This document shows, piece after piece, positions 36,436-46,447 of a stretch of DNA of 64,000 nt. This stretch comes from JBGSUZ01 sp963677505 (GTDB taxonomy: Bacteria > Bacillota > Clostridia > Peptostreptococcales > Acidaminobacteraceae). Numbering within the stretch: the first letter of the stretch is position 1; every line of letters begins with the position of its first letter. The position numbers and the translations under genes are program-made. Location of the stretch: NCBI GenBank assembly GCA_963677505.2, contig CAXXWB010000004.1:202560-266559 (forward strand), given 5' to 3'. The notes under the pieces were generated by a model, which made no database searches, was not told the origin of the DNA, and worked only from the letters and a program-made list of their open reading frames with translations.

Positions 36436-37389
36436 CTACTTTGCCTCTCTTCCTGTGCCCGATATAGAGAGGTACTTCTTTGTAATAGCCTCCATATGAT
36501 GGTGATCTGTCCCGCAGCAGCCTCCAACAATGGAAAGGTCCATCACCTTTGAAAGCTTTACAATAGAACTTGCTAAAAGGTCAGGGTCAGAACTTTTCAA
36601 ATCTGATGCACCGTCCAGTTCTGCTGGAGAAAGAGGTGACGTGTTTGCCTGTATACCTTTAAATCTTCTTCTTAGGGTATCTGTTTGATTGAAGGGTTGA
36701 TTTAATCCTTCATAAAGAACATCAGGGTGAACACAATTGGTCATATAGCAGAGGGGTTGTCTTGACACCTGAGCATCTATATTACAAATTGCTTCATAAA
36801 TTGTGGTGCCATCTATAAGGCGTCCATTTTTTTCTATCATAAAACTAATGATATAAGGCAGTCCAGTCGCTTCCATAGCTTGAGCCATGCCTATAGCTTC
36901 CGACAGCGCGGGCATAATCCCAGCAAAAAGAAAATCTACTTCTGCCTTTTTAAATAAGTCGCATTGCCAGCTGTGAAAATCCCTTGCCTCATCAGCTGTT
37001 AAAATTAAATCTGCTGTATAAGCGTCTCCCTTGCAACCCATAAGGCCACCAATGAACATATTGGCAATATTGGCTTCTCGCCTAACCCTTTTTAGAAATT
37101 CTACATTGTCCCTAATAAGGTTTTCATCAAATTCAGACTGAGCTATGCGCTCTCGATTGGCTCTGCGAGTCGGCGTTGTTGCTAAAAATGGTAAGTCATG
37201 CTCTTTTGCAATTTCAATATAGCTATTCCACAGTGCTTGTAGAGCCGCTCTTCCCTTAGGCGCCTTCACAAGTCCTGCCATGGCAACATTTTCATCGAAG
37301 GTGAGACCATACTCCCTTTTAAGCCGTTCACCTAAAGCCCCTTCCATTAAAACCTTATTGCCTGAATCCATAACGTTTTTAAAATTCAT
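36436..37389 (-). CDS. Homocysteine S-methyltransferase family protein
   Basis: 317 residues, one complete domain. The zinc-binding cysteines are visible: Cys in MTNCVHPDV and the Cys pair in VGGCCGTDHHH. The N-terminus LMEGALGERLKREYG matches the family start. It may methylate homocysteine to methionine using S-methylmethionine or SAM; the closest subgroup and donor are not known. The carbonic anhydrase gene lies 22 bases upstream on the same strand. Confidence 0.82.
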   Translation of the reverse strand: MNFKNVMDSGNKVLMEGALGERLKREYGLTFDENVAMAGLVKAPKGRAALQALWNSYIEIAKEHDLPFLATTPTRRANRERIAQSEFDENLIRDNVEFLKRVRREANIANMFIGGLMGCKGDAYTADLILTADEARDFHSWQCDLFKKAEVDFLFAGIMPALSEAIGMAQAMEATGLPYIISFMIEKNGRLIDGTTIYEAICNIDAQVSRQPLCYMTNCVHPDVLYEGLNQPFNQTDTLRRRFKGIQANTSPLSPAELDGASDLKSSDPDLLASSIVKLSKVMDLSIVGGCCGTDHHHMEAITKKYLSISGTGREAK

Positions 37390-37411
37390 AATCGCACCTC
37401 TTTAATATGAA

Positions 37412-37954
37412 TTAAAGGACCTTTGTCAATTCGCCAGTGGTGGAGTTGATCAGCAACCCACAAACGTTGATTCCTTCTGGCACTAGTGGGTGCTTTTGTA
37501 TCAACTCCACAGAATTTTTTATGGACTGCTCCACATTTTGAAAACCACCTAACCAAGTATCAAAGTCAATGCCATAATATTTTATGAGGTCTATATTTCT
37601 TTGATCGATACCTCTCTCTTTCATTTTTTCAATTAAAGTGTGACTGTCCGTACATCTGGCGCCGCAATCTGTATGTCCAATCACTAATATTTCTTGAACA
37701 TCTAGTTCATAGATGCCTATGAGCAGGCTTCGCATAGCACTTCCGAAGGGATGGGAGATAATACCCCCTGCATTCTTAATAATCTTTACGTCGCCATTTC
37801 TAAGGCCTAGGGCGGCAGGCAGCAACTCCGTTAGTCTTGTATCCATACAAGAGACGATGGCAATTTTCTTATCTGGAAATTTGCTGGTAATATATTTTTC
37901 ATATACCTTATTCTCTACAAAGTATTTATTAAATTGGAGAATTTCTTCTAGCAT
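37412..37954 (-). CDS. Beta-class carbonic anhydrase
   Basis: 180 residues, soluble. Zinc ligands are Cys in VSCMDTRL, His and Cys in GHTDCGARC; the Asp-Arg dyad is in CMDTRL. It interconverts CO2 and bicarbonate. It precedes the homocysteine methyltransferase gene by 22 bases on the same strand. ATG at 37954 has AAGGAG upstream. The family is certain. Confidence 0.9.
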   Translation of the reverse strand: MLEEILQFNKYFVENKVYEKYITSKFPDKKIAIVSCMDTRLTELLPAALGLRNGDVKIIKNAGGIISHPFGSAMRSLLIGIYELDVQEILVIGHTDCGARCTDSHTLIEKMKERGIDQRNIDLIKYYGIDFDTWLGGFQNVEQSIKNSVELIQKHPLVPEGINVCGLLINSTTGELTKVL

Positions 37955-38067
37955 GGATTTGGTCTCCTTTTATATATTAATTATATCTTTTTCTTAATAT
38001 ATTATATCAGGTTATTTTTTTATATATAGAACATACCCTTTATTTATATTAAAGGAATTTTAGCGTC

Positions 38068-38108
38068 AAGAAAAGCCCCTCCTATATGTTGAAGGAGAGG
38101 CTTTTCTT
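38068..38108 (-). terminator. Terminator of the GABA operon
   Basis: A 16-base stem (38068-38083 with 38093-38108) with one mismatch carries T-rich 3' arms on both strands. It follows the 4hbD gene. Confidence 0.75.
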
Positions 38109-38176
38109 TTGGTAGATGGTTTAATTTTCAAGCCTTTGGGGTGTAAGGCTCAATAGAATGACTTTTCTGGCTCTCC

Positions 38177-39292
38177 CTAATAAAGAGCAGTATAAATTTC
38201 TTTTATGACTTCTCTAGAAAATGGAACGTAGTTGTTATTAAGAAGTCTTTGTTGCTTTTCCAATACCGAATCGGTAAAGCCCTCAATTTCTTCAGGTTTC
38301 ATGCCATATTCCCGTAAAGGTTTCTTACTGAGGAGTTTGTCCAGTAGGGATTCAATGGCTTCAAAGACATTTTCAGGCTGAACTTTTAAGACATCTGCAA
38401 GAAACAGATTGAGTTCTTTAAGGATGCCATCTGGCTTCAAACGCTGATAAGTTTTGAATACTTCCGTGAAGAATTGATAATTGGCTTCTCCGTGAGGAAC
38501 GTGATAGGCGCCTCCAAGGGGATAGGACATGGCATGGACGGCCCCCACACCGGCATTTCCAAAGGAAATTCCAGCATAATTACTGCCCATGACAAAGTCT
38601 TCCATAATGGCAAACCTATGATCCTCACCCTTTTCAATCAGTGCCATATAACCTTTTAGAATCATTTCTGCAGAAATTAAGCTAAACATTTTCGTATATC
38701 CGTTGGCGTTGGGCGATACATACGATTCGATAGCGTGAATTAAAGCATCAATGGAACTGTAGACAAAGAACTTATATGGCAAACCGTTGATCAGTTCTGG
38801 TATTAGAACTGCAAATTCTGGGTACATCTCGTCTACTGCCAGACCCATTTTAGTCTGTTTCGACTTGAGTTCCACAATTGAAATGTTGGTCACCTCACTG
38901 CCAGTTCCGCATGTGGTAGGTACAATGATGAGAGATTTGTCCTTGATCAGGGGGATTCTTCTTTCAAACATGGCTAGGGTGTCGCCAAGTTCGTTAAAAA
39001 TCAAGAGTTTTGCAATATCTATCACGGTACCGCCGCCGACGGCAATGATGCGTTTGTAGTGCTTTCCATCTATATCAGCCATGATACTATTTATCATGAC
39101 ATCAGAAGGCTCTCCGCTTCCATACTTCTCTTGCATCAAAAAATCTGCTTTGAGATTAAGTGCTTTCATGAAAGGGTCAAATATAAACTCGTGTGTTAAA
39201 ATTAAATCCCCTTCCCCTATGTTAAACTCATTTGCAAATTCCTTAAACTCTTGAAATTTGTGAATTTGGGTTGGCAATTTAAATAATTTCAT
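38177..39292 (-). CDS. 4hbD: 4-hydroxybutyrate dehydrogenase (iron-containing alcohol dehydrogenase)
   Basis: 371 residues, the same length as the Clostridium kluyveri enzyme and very similar to it as I remember it (IIAVGGGTVIDIAKLL, PTTCGTGSEVTNIS, NAGVGAVHAMSYPLGG). It reduces succinate semialdehyde to 4-hydroxybutyrate with NADH. Metal ligands include His in VHAMSYPLGG and HVPHGEA. Its start overlaps gabT by four bases (ATGA), so the two are translated together. With GABA transamination this is the first half of the 4-aminobutyrate fermentation known from C. aminobutyricum; the CoA transferase and dehydratase are not in this window. Confidence 0.9.
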   Translation of the reverse strand: MKLFKLPTQIHKFQEFKEFANEFNIGEGDLILTHEFIFDPFMKALNLKADFLMQEKYGSGEPSDVMINSIMADIDGKHYKRIIAVGGGTVIDIAKLLIFNELGDTLAMFERRIPLIKDKSLIIVPTTCGTGSEVTNISIVELKSKQTKMGLAVDEMYPEFAVLIPELINGLPYKFFVYSSIDALIHAIESYVSPNANGYTKMFSLISAEMILKGYMALIEKGEDHRFAIMEDFVMGSNYAGISFGNAGVGAVHAMSYPLGGAYHVPHGEANYQFFTEVFKTYQRLKPDGILKELNLFLADVLKVQPENVFEAIESLLDKLLSKKPLREYGMKPEEIEGFTDSVLEKQQRLLNNNYVPFSREVIKEIYTALY

Positions 39293-40686
39293 TTTGACAC
39301 ACTTTCGCTCATAACAACTGTTTCAGAAGATCCGCAAACTTTTTGAATAGCAGTTTCAATAATGTCAAAACCACAGTTAAGTTGTTCATCTGTAATGCAT
39401 AGTGGCATGAGGAATCTAATGTTGTTACCTCTTACGCCTGCATCTAATACAACCAATCCATTAAGGTTACATTCTTTGATAATTGCTTTTAATTCATCTT
39501 TAGCAGGTTCTTTTGTTACGCGGTCTTTGACGAATTCCATAGCCATCATAGCACCAAGAGCTCTTACATCACCAATAACTTCGAATTTTTCTTGCATTTT
39601 ATTCATACGTTTCATGGAGATTTCGTTGATTTTGCGAGCTTTTGCTGGATAGTCATCTCTTTCCATAATTTCAATAACTTTAAGCGCTGCTGCTGTAGAT
39701 ACTGGGTTTCCGCAATAAGTACCACCGATACCGCCAGCTTGTGAAGCATCCATTATTTCTGCACTAGCAGTTACTGTGCTGAGTGGTAATCCAGCAGCGA
39801 TTGATTTCGCACTTGTTACGATATCTGGGTAAATGCCAGCTTCTGCCCAGTAATCGCAGGCAAACATTCTACCCGTTCTTGCATAACCACTTTGAATTTC
39901 ATCACAGATGAGAAGCATACCATGTTTGTCACAAAGTTTTCTAAGGTAAGCAACATACTCAAGAGGCACTGGTAAGAAACCGCCTTCGCCTTGAACAGGC
40001 TCGATGATGATTGCAGCAACTTCATCTGGATCTACATGTTCCATGAAGAACGCATCTAATCTATCTTTGTAGTATTCAATCGCTTGATCTTCGCTGATGC
40101 CAGTTGGTCTTCTATAAACGTAAGGGAATTCAGCTCTGTGAACGCCGCCTGGGAATGGTCCAAAACCAAATTTATATGGTCTAACTTTACTTGTGAGCGC
40201 CATTGTCATTTGTGTACGACCATGGAAAGCACCGTTAAAAGTAACAATTTCATGTCTACCTGTGAATTTTTTTGCAATTTTAAGTGCATTTTCTACCGCT
40301 TCTGCACCGCTGTTTACAAACATTGTTTTCTTAGCAAATTTACCTGGAACCAGACTGTTTAATTTTTCAGCAAGACGAATATACTGTTCGTAATGAACAA
40401 CGTTAATGCTTGTATGCAAGAACTTAGCAGCTTGCTTTTGAATAACATCAACAATTTCAGGGTTGCTGTAGCCAATGTTGTTAACGCCTATTCCACCTGC
40501 AAAATCTAGGAACACATTACCGTCTAAATCTTCAAACATAGCGCCTTCGCCATGGCTGATTACCGTGGAAATACCACCGGATACACCTACAGGTACATTT
40601 TGTGCACGGGCATCAATGATTACCTTTGCTCTAGGTCCAGGCAATTCAGTGGTTACTTTTGGAAGACTGTTGCGTAAATTCGACAT
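39289..40686 (-). CDS. gabT: 4-aminobutyrate aminotransferase
   Basis: 465-residue class III PLP aminotransferase. The PLP lysine is in TSAKSIAAGLP, upstream of which are IIEPVQGEGGF and LLICDEIQSGYARTGR, all typical of GabT. It moves the amino group of GABA to 2-oxoglutarate and yields succinate semialdehyde, the substrate of the next gene. Preceded by an AGGAGG site, it follows the permease gene by 54 bases and overlaps 4hbD by four. Its codon use differs slightly from neighbours, with more A/T-ended codons, as for a highly expressed gene. Confidence 0.9.
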   Translation of the reverse strand: MSNLRNSLPKVTTELPGPRAKVIIDARAQNVPVGVSGGISTVISHGEGAMFEDLDGNVFLDFAGGIGVNNIGYSNPEIVDVIQKQAAKFLHTSINVVHYEQYIRLAEKLNSLVPGKFAKKTMFVNSGAEAVENALKIAKKFTGRHEIVTFNGAFHGRTQMTMALTSKVRPYKFGFGPFPGGVHRAEFPYVYRRPTGISEDQAIEYYKDRLDAFFMEHVDPDEVAAIIIEPVQGEGGFLPVPLEYVAYLRKLCDKHGMLLICDEIQSGYARTGRMFACDYWAEAGIYPDIVTSAKSIAAGLPLSTVTASAEIMDASQAGGIGGTYCGNPVSTAAALKVIEIMERDDYPAKARKINEISMKRMNKMQEKFEVIGDVRALGAMMAMEFVKDRVTKEPAKDELKAIIKECNLNGLVVLDAGVRGNNIRFLMPLCITDEQLNCGFDIIETAIQKVCGSSETVVMSESVSK

Positions 40687-40740
40687 GTTATTACCTCCTA
40701 AAATATATGTGAATGTAGTTTGTAACCCTTATTAATACGA

Positions 40741-42192
40741 TTATCCTAATTTTTGTTTATCAGAATTCAGAATTTCTGGTCTTGCATACTCTGGCCCATA
40801 AATAAGCATTTCACGCTCTGCCGCTGTAACATCTCCATAACTTCTCTTATTCATAAATGCCAATACACCACCGAACACTACCCAAGCCAATACTAAGCCC
40901 CATTCATAAGGCCATACAAGACCAGAAGGAGAACCTGGAAGGAAGAGAAGAATAAAGCCTATAGAACATAGAACGCCCATCCAGCCTACAAAAGTACCGT
41001 TAGGAACTTTGTAAGGTCTGCTAAGGTTTGGCTCTTTCTTTCTCAATACGAGGAAGGCTGCACAAGACATTAAGTAAGTCACCATAACGCCGAGACCACT
41101 GGCATTTACAAACCACACAAGGGCTTTTTTGCCAAGGAGAGGTGAGAAGAAGCAAATTGTACCAATAATTATTATTGAAATATAAGGTGAATTGTATTTA
41201 GGGTGAAGTTTTCCAAAGATAGGTGGCAACATTTTAGCGCGACCCATAGCAAAGAGAATTCTCGCACCGCCGAGTACAAATCCGTTCCAGCTTGTGATAA
41301 TACCGCATAGAGCGCCTGCAATCATAAATTTGCCCATAAGAGGCGTTCCAAACATAAAGGCTGCAGCATCTGCGATTGCAACTCCGTCACCGCCTCTGAC
41401 TTCTCCTGGAGCAGCCATGGCAATACCGATACACATGAGAATATACCAAGAACAAGCTAAAGCAATTGAGAGCAGTAGAATTTTAGAAATCGCTTTTAAA
41501 GGGATATTCATTTCTTCTGCTGATTGTGGAATAACGTCAAAACCAACAAACATAGCCGGTGCCATTAAAAGCACAGCTACAACGCCTTTTGTACCAGTAA
41601 TTGCAACACCCATGTACTGAACTGGGTCACCTGCTACAAATGCACCAGCAATAAACACAATGCCGGCAATGGCTAAACCTAATGTTGCAACTTTTTGGAA
41701 CGTAGCAGCACTTTTGCCGCCTTTGTAGTTGAGGTAACTGATATAAAGACCTGATACGATACCTATAAGTGCCCATGAAAGATAAACATCATAACCTGCA
41801 ATATTCCAAACATGCCATAGCTTTGGAATAGGTATTACATAGTCAATTGCTGTGGCGATTGCAATGCCTTCCCAGGCCGCAACACCTACATAAGCAAATG
41901 CACAAGCCCATATGGCAACCCATGCCCCTTTGTAACCAAACGCCCTGTACGTGTACGCCATTGCGCCACCTGCGATTGGAAGCATTGGCACCAATTCAGC
42001 ATAGCAAAGCCCTACAAATATACACATGATACCGCCGATAATAAAGGCAATACTTGCGCCTAGCCACCCTGCCTGTTTGACCCACTCACCTGCAAGAACG
42101 ACCCAGCCCCAGCCAATCATTGCGCCAAAAGCTAACGCCAAGATGTCACTTCGTCCCATTACCTTTGCCATACTTTCACGTTCTTGACTCAT
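40741..42192 (-). CDS. APC family amino acid permease (probable GABA permease)
   Basis: 483 residues, twelve predicted membrane segments. Family features are ALAFGAMIGWGWVVLAGEWV near the N-terminus and GFDVIPQSAEEMN in the middle. Substrate is inferred from the downstream gabT and 4hbD genes. First gene of the operon: ATG at 42192 follows AGAGGAGG, and a consensus sigma-54 promoter lies about 80 bases upstream. Other amino acids are possible substrates. Confidence 0.85.
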   Translation of the reverse strand: MSQERESMAKVMGRSDILALAFGAMIGWGWVVLAGEWVKQAGWLGASIAFIIGGIMCIFVGLCYAELVPMLPIAGGAMAYTYRAFGYKGAWVAIWACAFAYVGVAAWEGIAIATAIDYVIPIPKLWHVWNIAGYDVYLSWALIGIVSGLYISYLNYKGGKSAATFQKVATLGLAIAGIVFIAGAFVAGDPVQYMGVAITGTKGVVAVLLMAPAMFVGFDVIPQSAEEMNIPLKAISKILLLSIALACSWYILMCIGIAMAAPGEVRGGDGVAIADAAAFMFGTPLMGKFMIAGALCGIITSWNGFVLGGARILFAMGRAKMLPPIFGKLHPKYNSPYISIIIIGTICFFSPLLGKKALVWFVNASGLGVMVTYLMSCAAFLVLRKKEPNLSRPYKVPNGTFVGWMGVLCSIGFILLFLPGSPSGLVWPYEWGLVLAWVVFGGVLAFMNKRSYGDVTAAEREMLIYGPEYARPEILNSDKQKLG

Positions 42193-42270
42193 CTGTGTTC
42201 CTCCTCTACGTTTTAAGAACTACTGGGCTAAATTTCTTCACGCCCCAGCGCTCTCTTGACATTTTATTAA

Positions 42271-42287
42271 CGCAATTATCGTGCCAC
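42271..42287 (-). promoter_or_regulatory. Sigma-54 (-24/-12) promoter of the GABA operon
   Basis: On the minus strand TGGCACGATAATTGC (plus 42272-42286) matches the consensus TGGCAC-N5-TTGC exactly. The start codon of the permease is about 80 bases downstream, and two sigma-54 activator genes lie directly upstream on the same strand. Confidence 0.9.
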
Positions 42288-42417
42288 AAAAAAAACGCCA
42301 AAATTGGGTAAAATGACCCCCTTTTTCGACGTTTTTCATTTTGATTGAAGTCATTACTGAATTGTTTTTAAAGAATAAGCTATTGCAAAGCCTTCGTCCG
42401 ATGCATAATTGCACCAA

Positions 42418-42430
42418 CAATTCAGAATTG
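42418..42430. promoter_or_regulatory. Palindrome upstream of the sigma-54 promoter (possible activator site)
   Basis: CAATTCAGAATTG has perfect 6-base arms around one base. It lies about 130 bases upstream of the -24 element, the usual distance for an enhancer site of a sigma-54 activator. ATTGCA also recurs three times at 42382-42433. Binding is inference. Confidence 0.4.
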
Positions 42431-42473
42431 CATTTCAAATGACGATTTTTTTCATTTTTTCATTCAAAAAAAT

Positions 42474-44235
42474 TTAAATTAATTCTTCGCATCCAAATTT
42501 TTTGAGCTTCCTAACAACCGTAGACTGACTGACACCTAAGACTTCGGCGACTTTATAAGTATTTTTATAAAGTTTGTAGGCATTCATTATCATTTTTCTT
42601 TCTAGAGTTTCCATGGCTTGATTTAATGGCATCAATTGAGTTTCTCCCATATCACTCGGCAAGTAATTTACCAAATAATAAGGCAAGTCTTCGACTTGAA
42701 GAAGGTCTTTATCAACTGTCACCATCAACCGTTCCACACAATTTTCAAGTTCCCGAACATTGCCTGGCCACTGGTAGACGGTTAAAATGTCGTAAACATC
42801 CACCTCAATTTTTCGATTGGTGCCATACTTTCTGTTGAGCTTTCGCCAAAAGTAATTGGTCAATAGGACGATGTCTTCTTTACGCTCTCTTAAAGGTGGA
42901 ATTTCAATAGGCACTACATTTAATCGATAGAACAAGTCCTCTCTGAAGCGACCTGCTTTAACTTCTTGTTGTAAGTCTTTATTGGTTGCAGCTATTAATC
43001 TAAAGTCTGAAGCAATCGTTTTAGTTCCCCCAACACGCATGAATTTCTTCTCTTGGATAACTTTTAATAATTTCACTTGCATCGGCAAAGACAGTTCGCT
43101 GATTTCGTCTAAGAACAGAGTCCCTTCATCGGCCAAATCTAGCTTTCCTAATTTTCCGTCTGACCGTGCGCCAGTAAAAGCACCCCGCTCATAACCAAAA
43201 AATTCTGATTCCATAAGACTCTCAGGTATTGCTCCACAGTTAATACAGACAATTTCTTTGTCATTTCTTACGCTAAGTTTGTGGATAGCCTCTGCAATCA
43301 TACTTTTACCTACACCAGATTCACCTGTTATTAGTAAATTGGAATCCACTCTGGCTGTTTTTTCAACCATGGTCATTACTTTCCCCATCTGAGGACTTCT
43401 GTATTGGACCCAATCTTGAGCTTCTTCTTTTTGCTTGAGCAGTTCCAACTCGTAATAATACTTTTGAGCCGTTTTTTCAACTTGTGCCAATTTTTCTTTA
43501 AGGCGGTGCATTTCCGTGATGTCCTTGGCCATGCTGATTACAGAGATTAAGGCTTTGTCTTTATCAAATACGGGGTGCCCTGTTACAATGAGGACCTTGT
43601 CTGTATTGGTTTTCTGAATAATAGAAACGCGCTTTTTCTCATTTAAAACTTTTGCTGTAACCGATGGACTGAATATGCCTGCATGCTCTAAATCAAAAAC
43701 ATTTTTGCCCACAAAGTCATCGGCATCTAAATTATAAAACTTCCTAAAGACGGTGTTCATCTTTAGTACGGTTCCTCTATGATCGGTGACGATAATTTCG
43801 TCGTAAGAAGCATTAAAGACCGACTCCAGTTTCTCGGCTGATGCTATTACACAATTTCATGGTTGAAATGTCGTGCATTTCAAATAAATCATCTTGAAAA
43901 GTGATCACCGCCCCTACAAGATCTCGATTAACTTCGATGGGGCTGATGTTCAGATTGAGTATCTGTTGATCAATCTCTACAGGTACCGTGCTATAGCTAA
44001 TGCCTTCTGAAAGAACATCTTTTAGCTGAGGCAGTTTAAAAAAGGTACATAATCGCTTGCCTTGAATGGTCTTGTGAATCTGATGGAGAGCCGTTCTAGC
44101 TTTTTGATTGGCATAAATAATGTGTTCATTATTGTCTACAATAATTAGTTTTTTGTCATAGGCATCCAAAAATGTCAGCATGGATCCTTCTCGAAAAATA
44201 ACTTCCATTATGCCGTTTAATTCAAATGAGAGCAT
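42474..44235 (-). pseudogene. Sigma-54-dependent transcriptional activator with two PAS domains, one frame break
   Basis: About 585 residues when joined. The first PAS domain (1-125, LIIVDNNEHIIYANQKA) and a second PAS domain (about 140-250, YDEIIVTDHRGTVLKMN) precede a sigma-54 AAA domain: Walker A GESGVGKS, GAFTGA loop intact, Walker B GTLFLDEI. The C-terminal FIS helix-turn-helix ends VAEVLGVSQSTVVRKLKKFG. The frame breaks near 43850. Its start has GGAGG and lies two bases after the stop of the other activator. It probably activates the GABA operon, whose promoter lies 190 bases downstream. Confidence 0.8.
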
Positions 44236-44237
44236 TT

Positions 44238-45644
44238 CTATTCCTCCCTAGTATTTTGCCGAGTTAGTCTTTGACGCTTTCTCACAAAGGTTGATGAGTC
44301 GATGCCCAGTGCTTTTGCCGCATCTCTCACATTGCCATATCGCTGATAGGCACGCTCTAAGAGGTTTGTTTCTAACTGATCTACTGCCTCTTTCAGAGAA
44401 GGAAATTCTGTTGATTCACTGACGAGAATCTCTTCTTGCTCAAAACTGCTTAACCGCTGAATATCTTCTCCTGTAATCCATTCATTGTCACTCATGACAA
44501 CGGCTCGCTCAATAATATTTTTTAATTCTCTTACATTCCCCGTCCAACGATGTCCATAAATCATACCGAGGGCATCTCCTGTGAGTTTTTTCTCCCAGCC
44601 GTATTTTGAATTGAGCTCTTCACAGAAATACTTAGCCAGAGGCAGTATATCTTCTCTTCTTTCTCTGAGAGGGAGGAGGGTTATGGGCACGACAAACAAT
44701 CGGTAGTAAAGATCCTTTCTGAACCGTCCTGCTTTCACCATGGTTTCAAGATCTCGGTTGGTTGCCGCTATGAGTCTAACATCTATTTTTATAGGGTGTA
44801 GTCCCCCAATTCTTACAATTTCCTTTTCCTGAATCACCCGTAGCAATCTTACTTGCATTTCTAAGGGCAGTTCCCCGACTTCGTCTAAAAACATTGTGCC
44901 GCCGCTGGCAACCTCAAATAAACCTAGTTTCCCGTTTTTATCTGCCCCAGAAAAGGAACCCTTTTCATAGCCAAAGAGTTCTGACTCAATTAATTGTTCA
45001 GGAATAGCGCCGCAATTGACTTTAATAAAATTTTGTTCCTTGCGGTTGCTGTTTTTATGAATAAATTTTGCGACCTCTTCTTTACCGACCCCAGTTTCAC
45101 CTAGAACCAATACGGTTGTATCCACCAGTGCCACTCGTTTTGCCAGTTTAAGGGTTTCAAGCATTTTTTCGTCGTGGGCGATGAGTTCGTCTGTTCCAAG
45201 TATTTGCAGTCGCATGGCTTCGATTTCACTTCGGTATTTGTCTGTGAGCTTTTTGCTGTGCTCCATTTGACTTTTCATAAGTTGGAGGGCTGACAAATCC
45301 CTAACATTGGTAATCACCATTGTAATATTGCCTTCATCGTCAAAAATAGGGGTACTGCTGACCAAAGCCCTCTTGCCTGTTTTAAACTCCTGTTCGATGG
45401 TCTTGGTCGTTTTTTCTTTTAGAACCATTAGGGTGGCTGACTTTGAGATGGCCTTGCTGTCCTCGAGTTCGTACATACTGTGTCCAATAAGGTCGTCTCT
45501 ATATAATCCCGTAATGGTTTCATAGGCCTTGTTTAAAAGTATGGTATTGGCGTCTCCATCTGTAATATAAAAGCCATCAAAGGACGACTCAAGAATACGC
45601 TCTACACTTTTTATGACATCTTTTGATGCGGTTAATTCTAGCAT
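44238..45644 (-). CDS. Sigma-54-dependent transcriptional activator with PAS domain
   Basis: 468 residues, intact. An N-terminal PAS domain (about 15-125, FDGFYITDGDANTILLNKAYE) is followed by the AAA domain with Walker A GETGVGKEE, sigma-54 contact loop GSFSGA (usual GAFTGA; two conservative changes) and Walker B GTMFLDEV. The C-terminal helix-turn-helix is DAAKALGIDSSTFVRKRQRL. It sits upstream of a second activator, in the same operon, two bases apart. The two may act together or on different signals. Confidence 0.85.
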   Translation of the reverse strand: MLELTASKDVIKSVERILESSFDGFYITDGDANTILLNKAYETITGLYRDDLIGHSMYELEDSKAISKSATLMVLKEKTTKTIEQEFKTGKRALVSSTPIFDDEGNITMVITNVRDLSALQLMKSQMEHSKKLTDKYRSEIEAMRLQILGTDELIAHDEKMLETLKLAKRVALVDTTVLVLGETGVGKEEVAKFIHKNSNRKEQNFIKVNCGAIPEQLIESELFGYEKGSFSGADKNGKLGLFEVASGGTMFLDEVGELPLEMQVRLLRVIQEKEIVRIGGLHPIKIDVRLIAATNRDLETMVKAGRFRKDLYYRLFVVPITLLPLRERREDILPLAKYFCEELNSKYGWEKKLTGDALGMIYGHRWTGNVRELKNIIERAVVMSDNEWITGEDIQRLSSFEQEEILVSESTEFPSLKEAVDQLETNLLERAYQRYGNVRDAAKALGIDSSTFVRKRQRLTRQNTREE

Positions 45645-45797
45645 TGTTGTTTCCCCCCTGACTTTGGGCTGTGGGCATTACAATTTGTTAATAATATATC
45701 ATGAATGAATATAGAATTGTAGTATGGGGTTTATTTATAAAGATTTTTAAGTTGTTACAGAAAATTTATTTTTCCAAAATATGCGCTTTATGGTATG

Positions 45798-45806
45798 TGC
45801 TATAAT
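45798..45806 (+). promoter_or_regulatory. Extended -10 promoter of the sigma factor gene
   Basis: TGCTATAAT contains a perfect TATAAT with the TGn extension, 60 bases before the sigma factor ATG. No good -35 is seen. This region separates divergent genes. Confidence 0.5.
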
Positions 45807-45865
45807 AAAAGTAATTTTTATTACATAAACCTTAAACAGTACATCTAAAAGAGGGCAGGATAAAC

Positions 45866-46447
45866 ATGTTCACATTTTTATTGATGATAGAAAATACGGA
45901 AAATCGAAATAAGCTAGAACAATTGTACATTAAATACCATAAGTATATGTTTTTTATTGCAAATGGTATATTAAAAAATTCCTATGAAGCACAAGATGTC
46001 ATTCAAACAGCCATCATAAAAATGGTTCATTATCTCGACAAAATTGACGAGATTGAGTGTAACAAAACCAAACATTTAATCGTTACTATTACTAAGAGCA
46101 CAGCCATAGATATTTTAAGGCGAAAATCGAAAATTGAATATCTCTCACCAGATGTTTTTGAAGACTATATGGATGTTTCCCCTAATGCAGAAGACCTTGT
46201 TATAAGACTCAGCGAGACCAAAGAATTGCTCGAAAAATTATCCGAAATTAAAGAAGAATATGCTGATATTTTAACCCTAAAATATTATCAAGATTTAAGC
46301 GACAAAGAAATTGCAGATGTGCTTTGTATTTCCCACGAAAATGTTCGGACACGCTTAAGTCGAGCAAAGACAGCCTTGAAAAAAATAATGGTGACTGACA
46401 CTGCTGAAGCCTTTACTTACAGAGGGATGTGTGACAATGAAAGATAA
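45866..46447 (+). CDS. ECF-type RNA polymerase sigma factor
   Basis: 193 residues. Region 2 is in YHKYMFFIANGILKNSYEAQDVIQTAIIK (about 25-52) and region 4 in LSDKEIADVLCISHENVRTRLSRAK (about 148-172). The spacing fits sigma-70 ECF factors. It is followed by an overlapping DUF4367 gene that is likely its anti-sigma factor. Target promoters are unknown. ATG at 45866 has a GAGGGCAGG site. Confidence 0.85.
   Translation: MFTFLLMIENTENRNKLEQLYIKYHKYMFFIANGILKNSYEAQDVIQTAIIKMVHYLDKIDEIECNKTKHLIVTITKSTAIDILRRKSKIEYLSPDVFEDYMDVSPNAEDLVIRLSETKELLEKLSEIKEEYADILTLKYYQDLSDKEIADVLCISHENVRTRLSRAKTALKKIMVTDTAEAFTYRGMCDNER

Noticed and set aside
36399..36530. Longer start of the AraC regulator at 36530
   Set aside because: This region overlaps the 3' end of the methyltransferase gene and a TAGGAG site points to ATG 36398.
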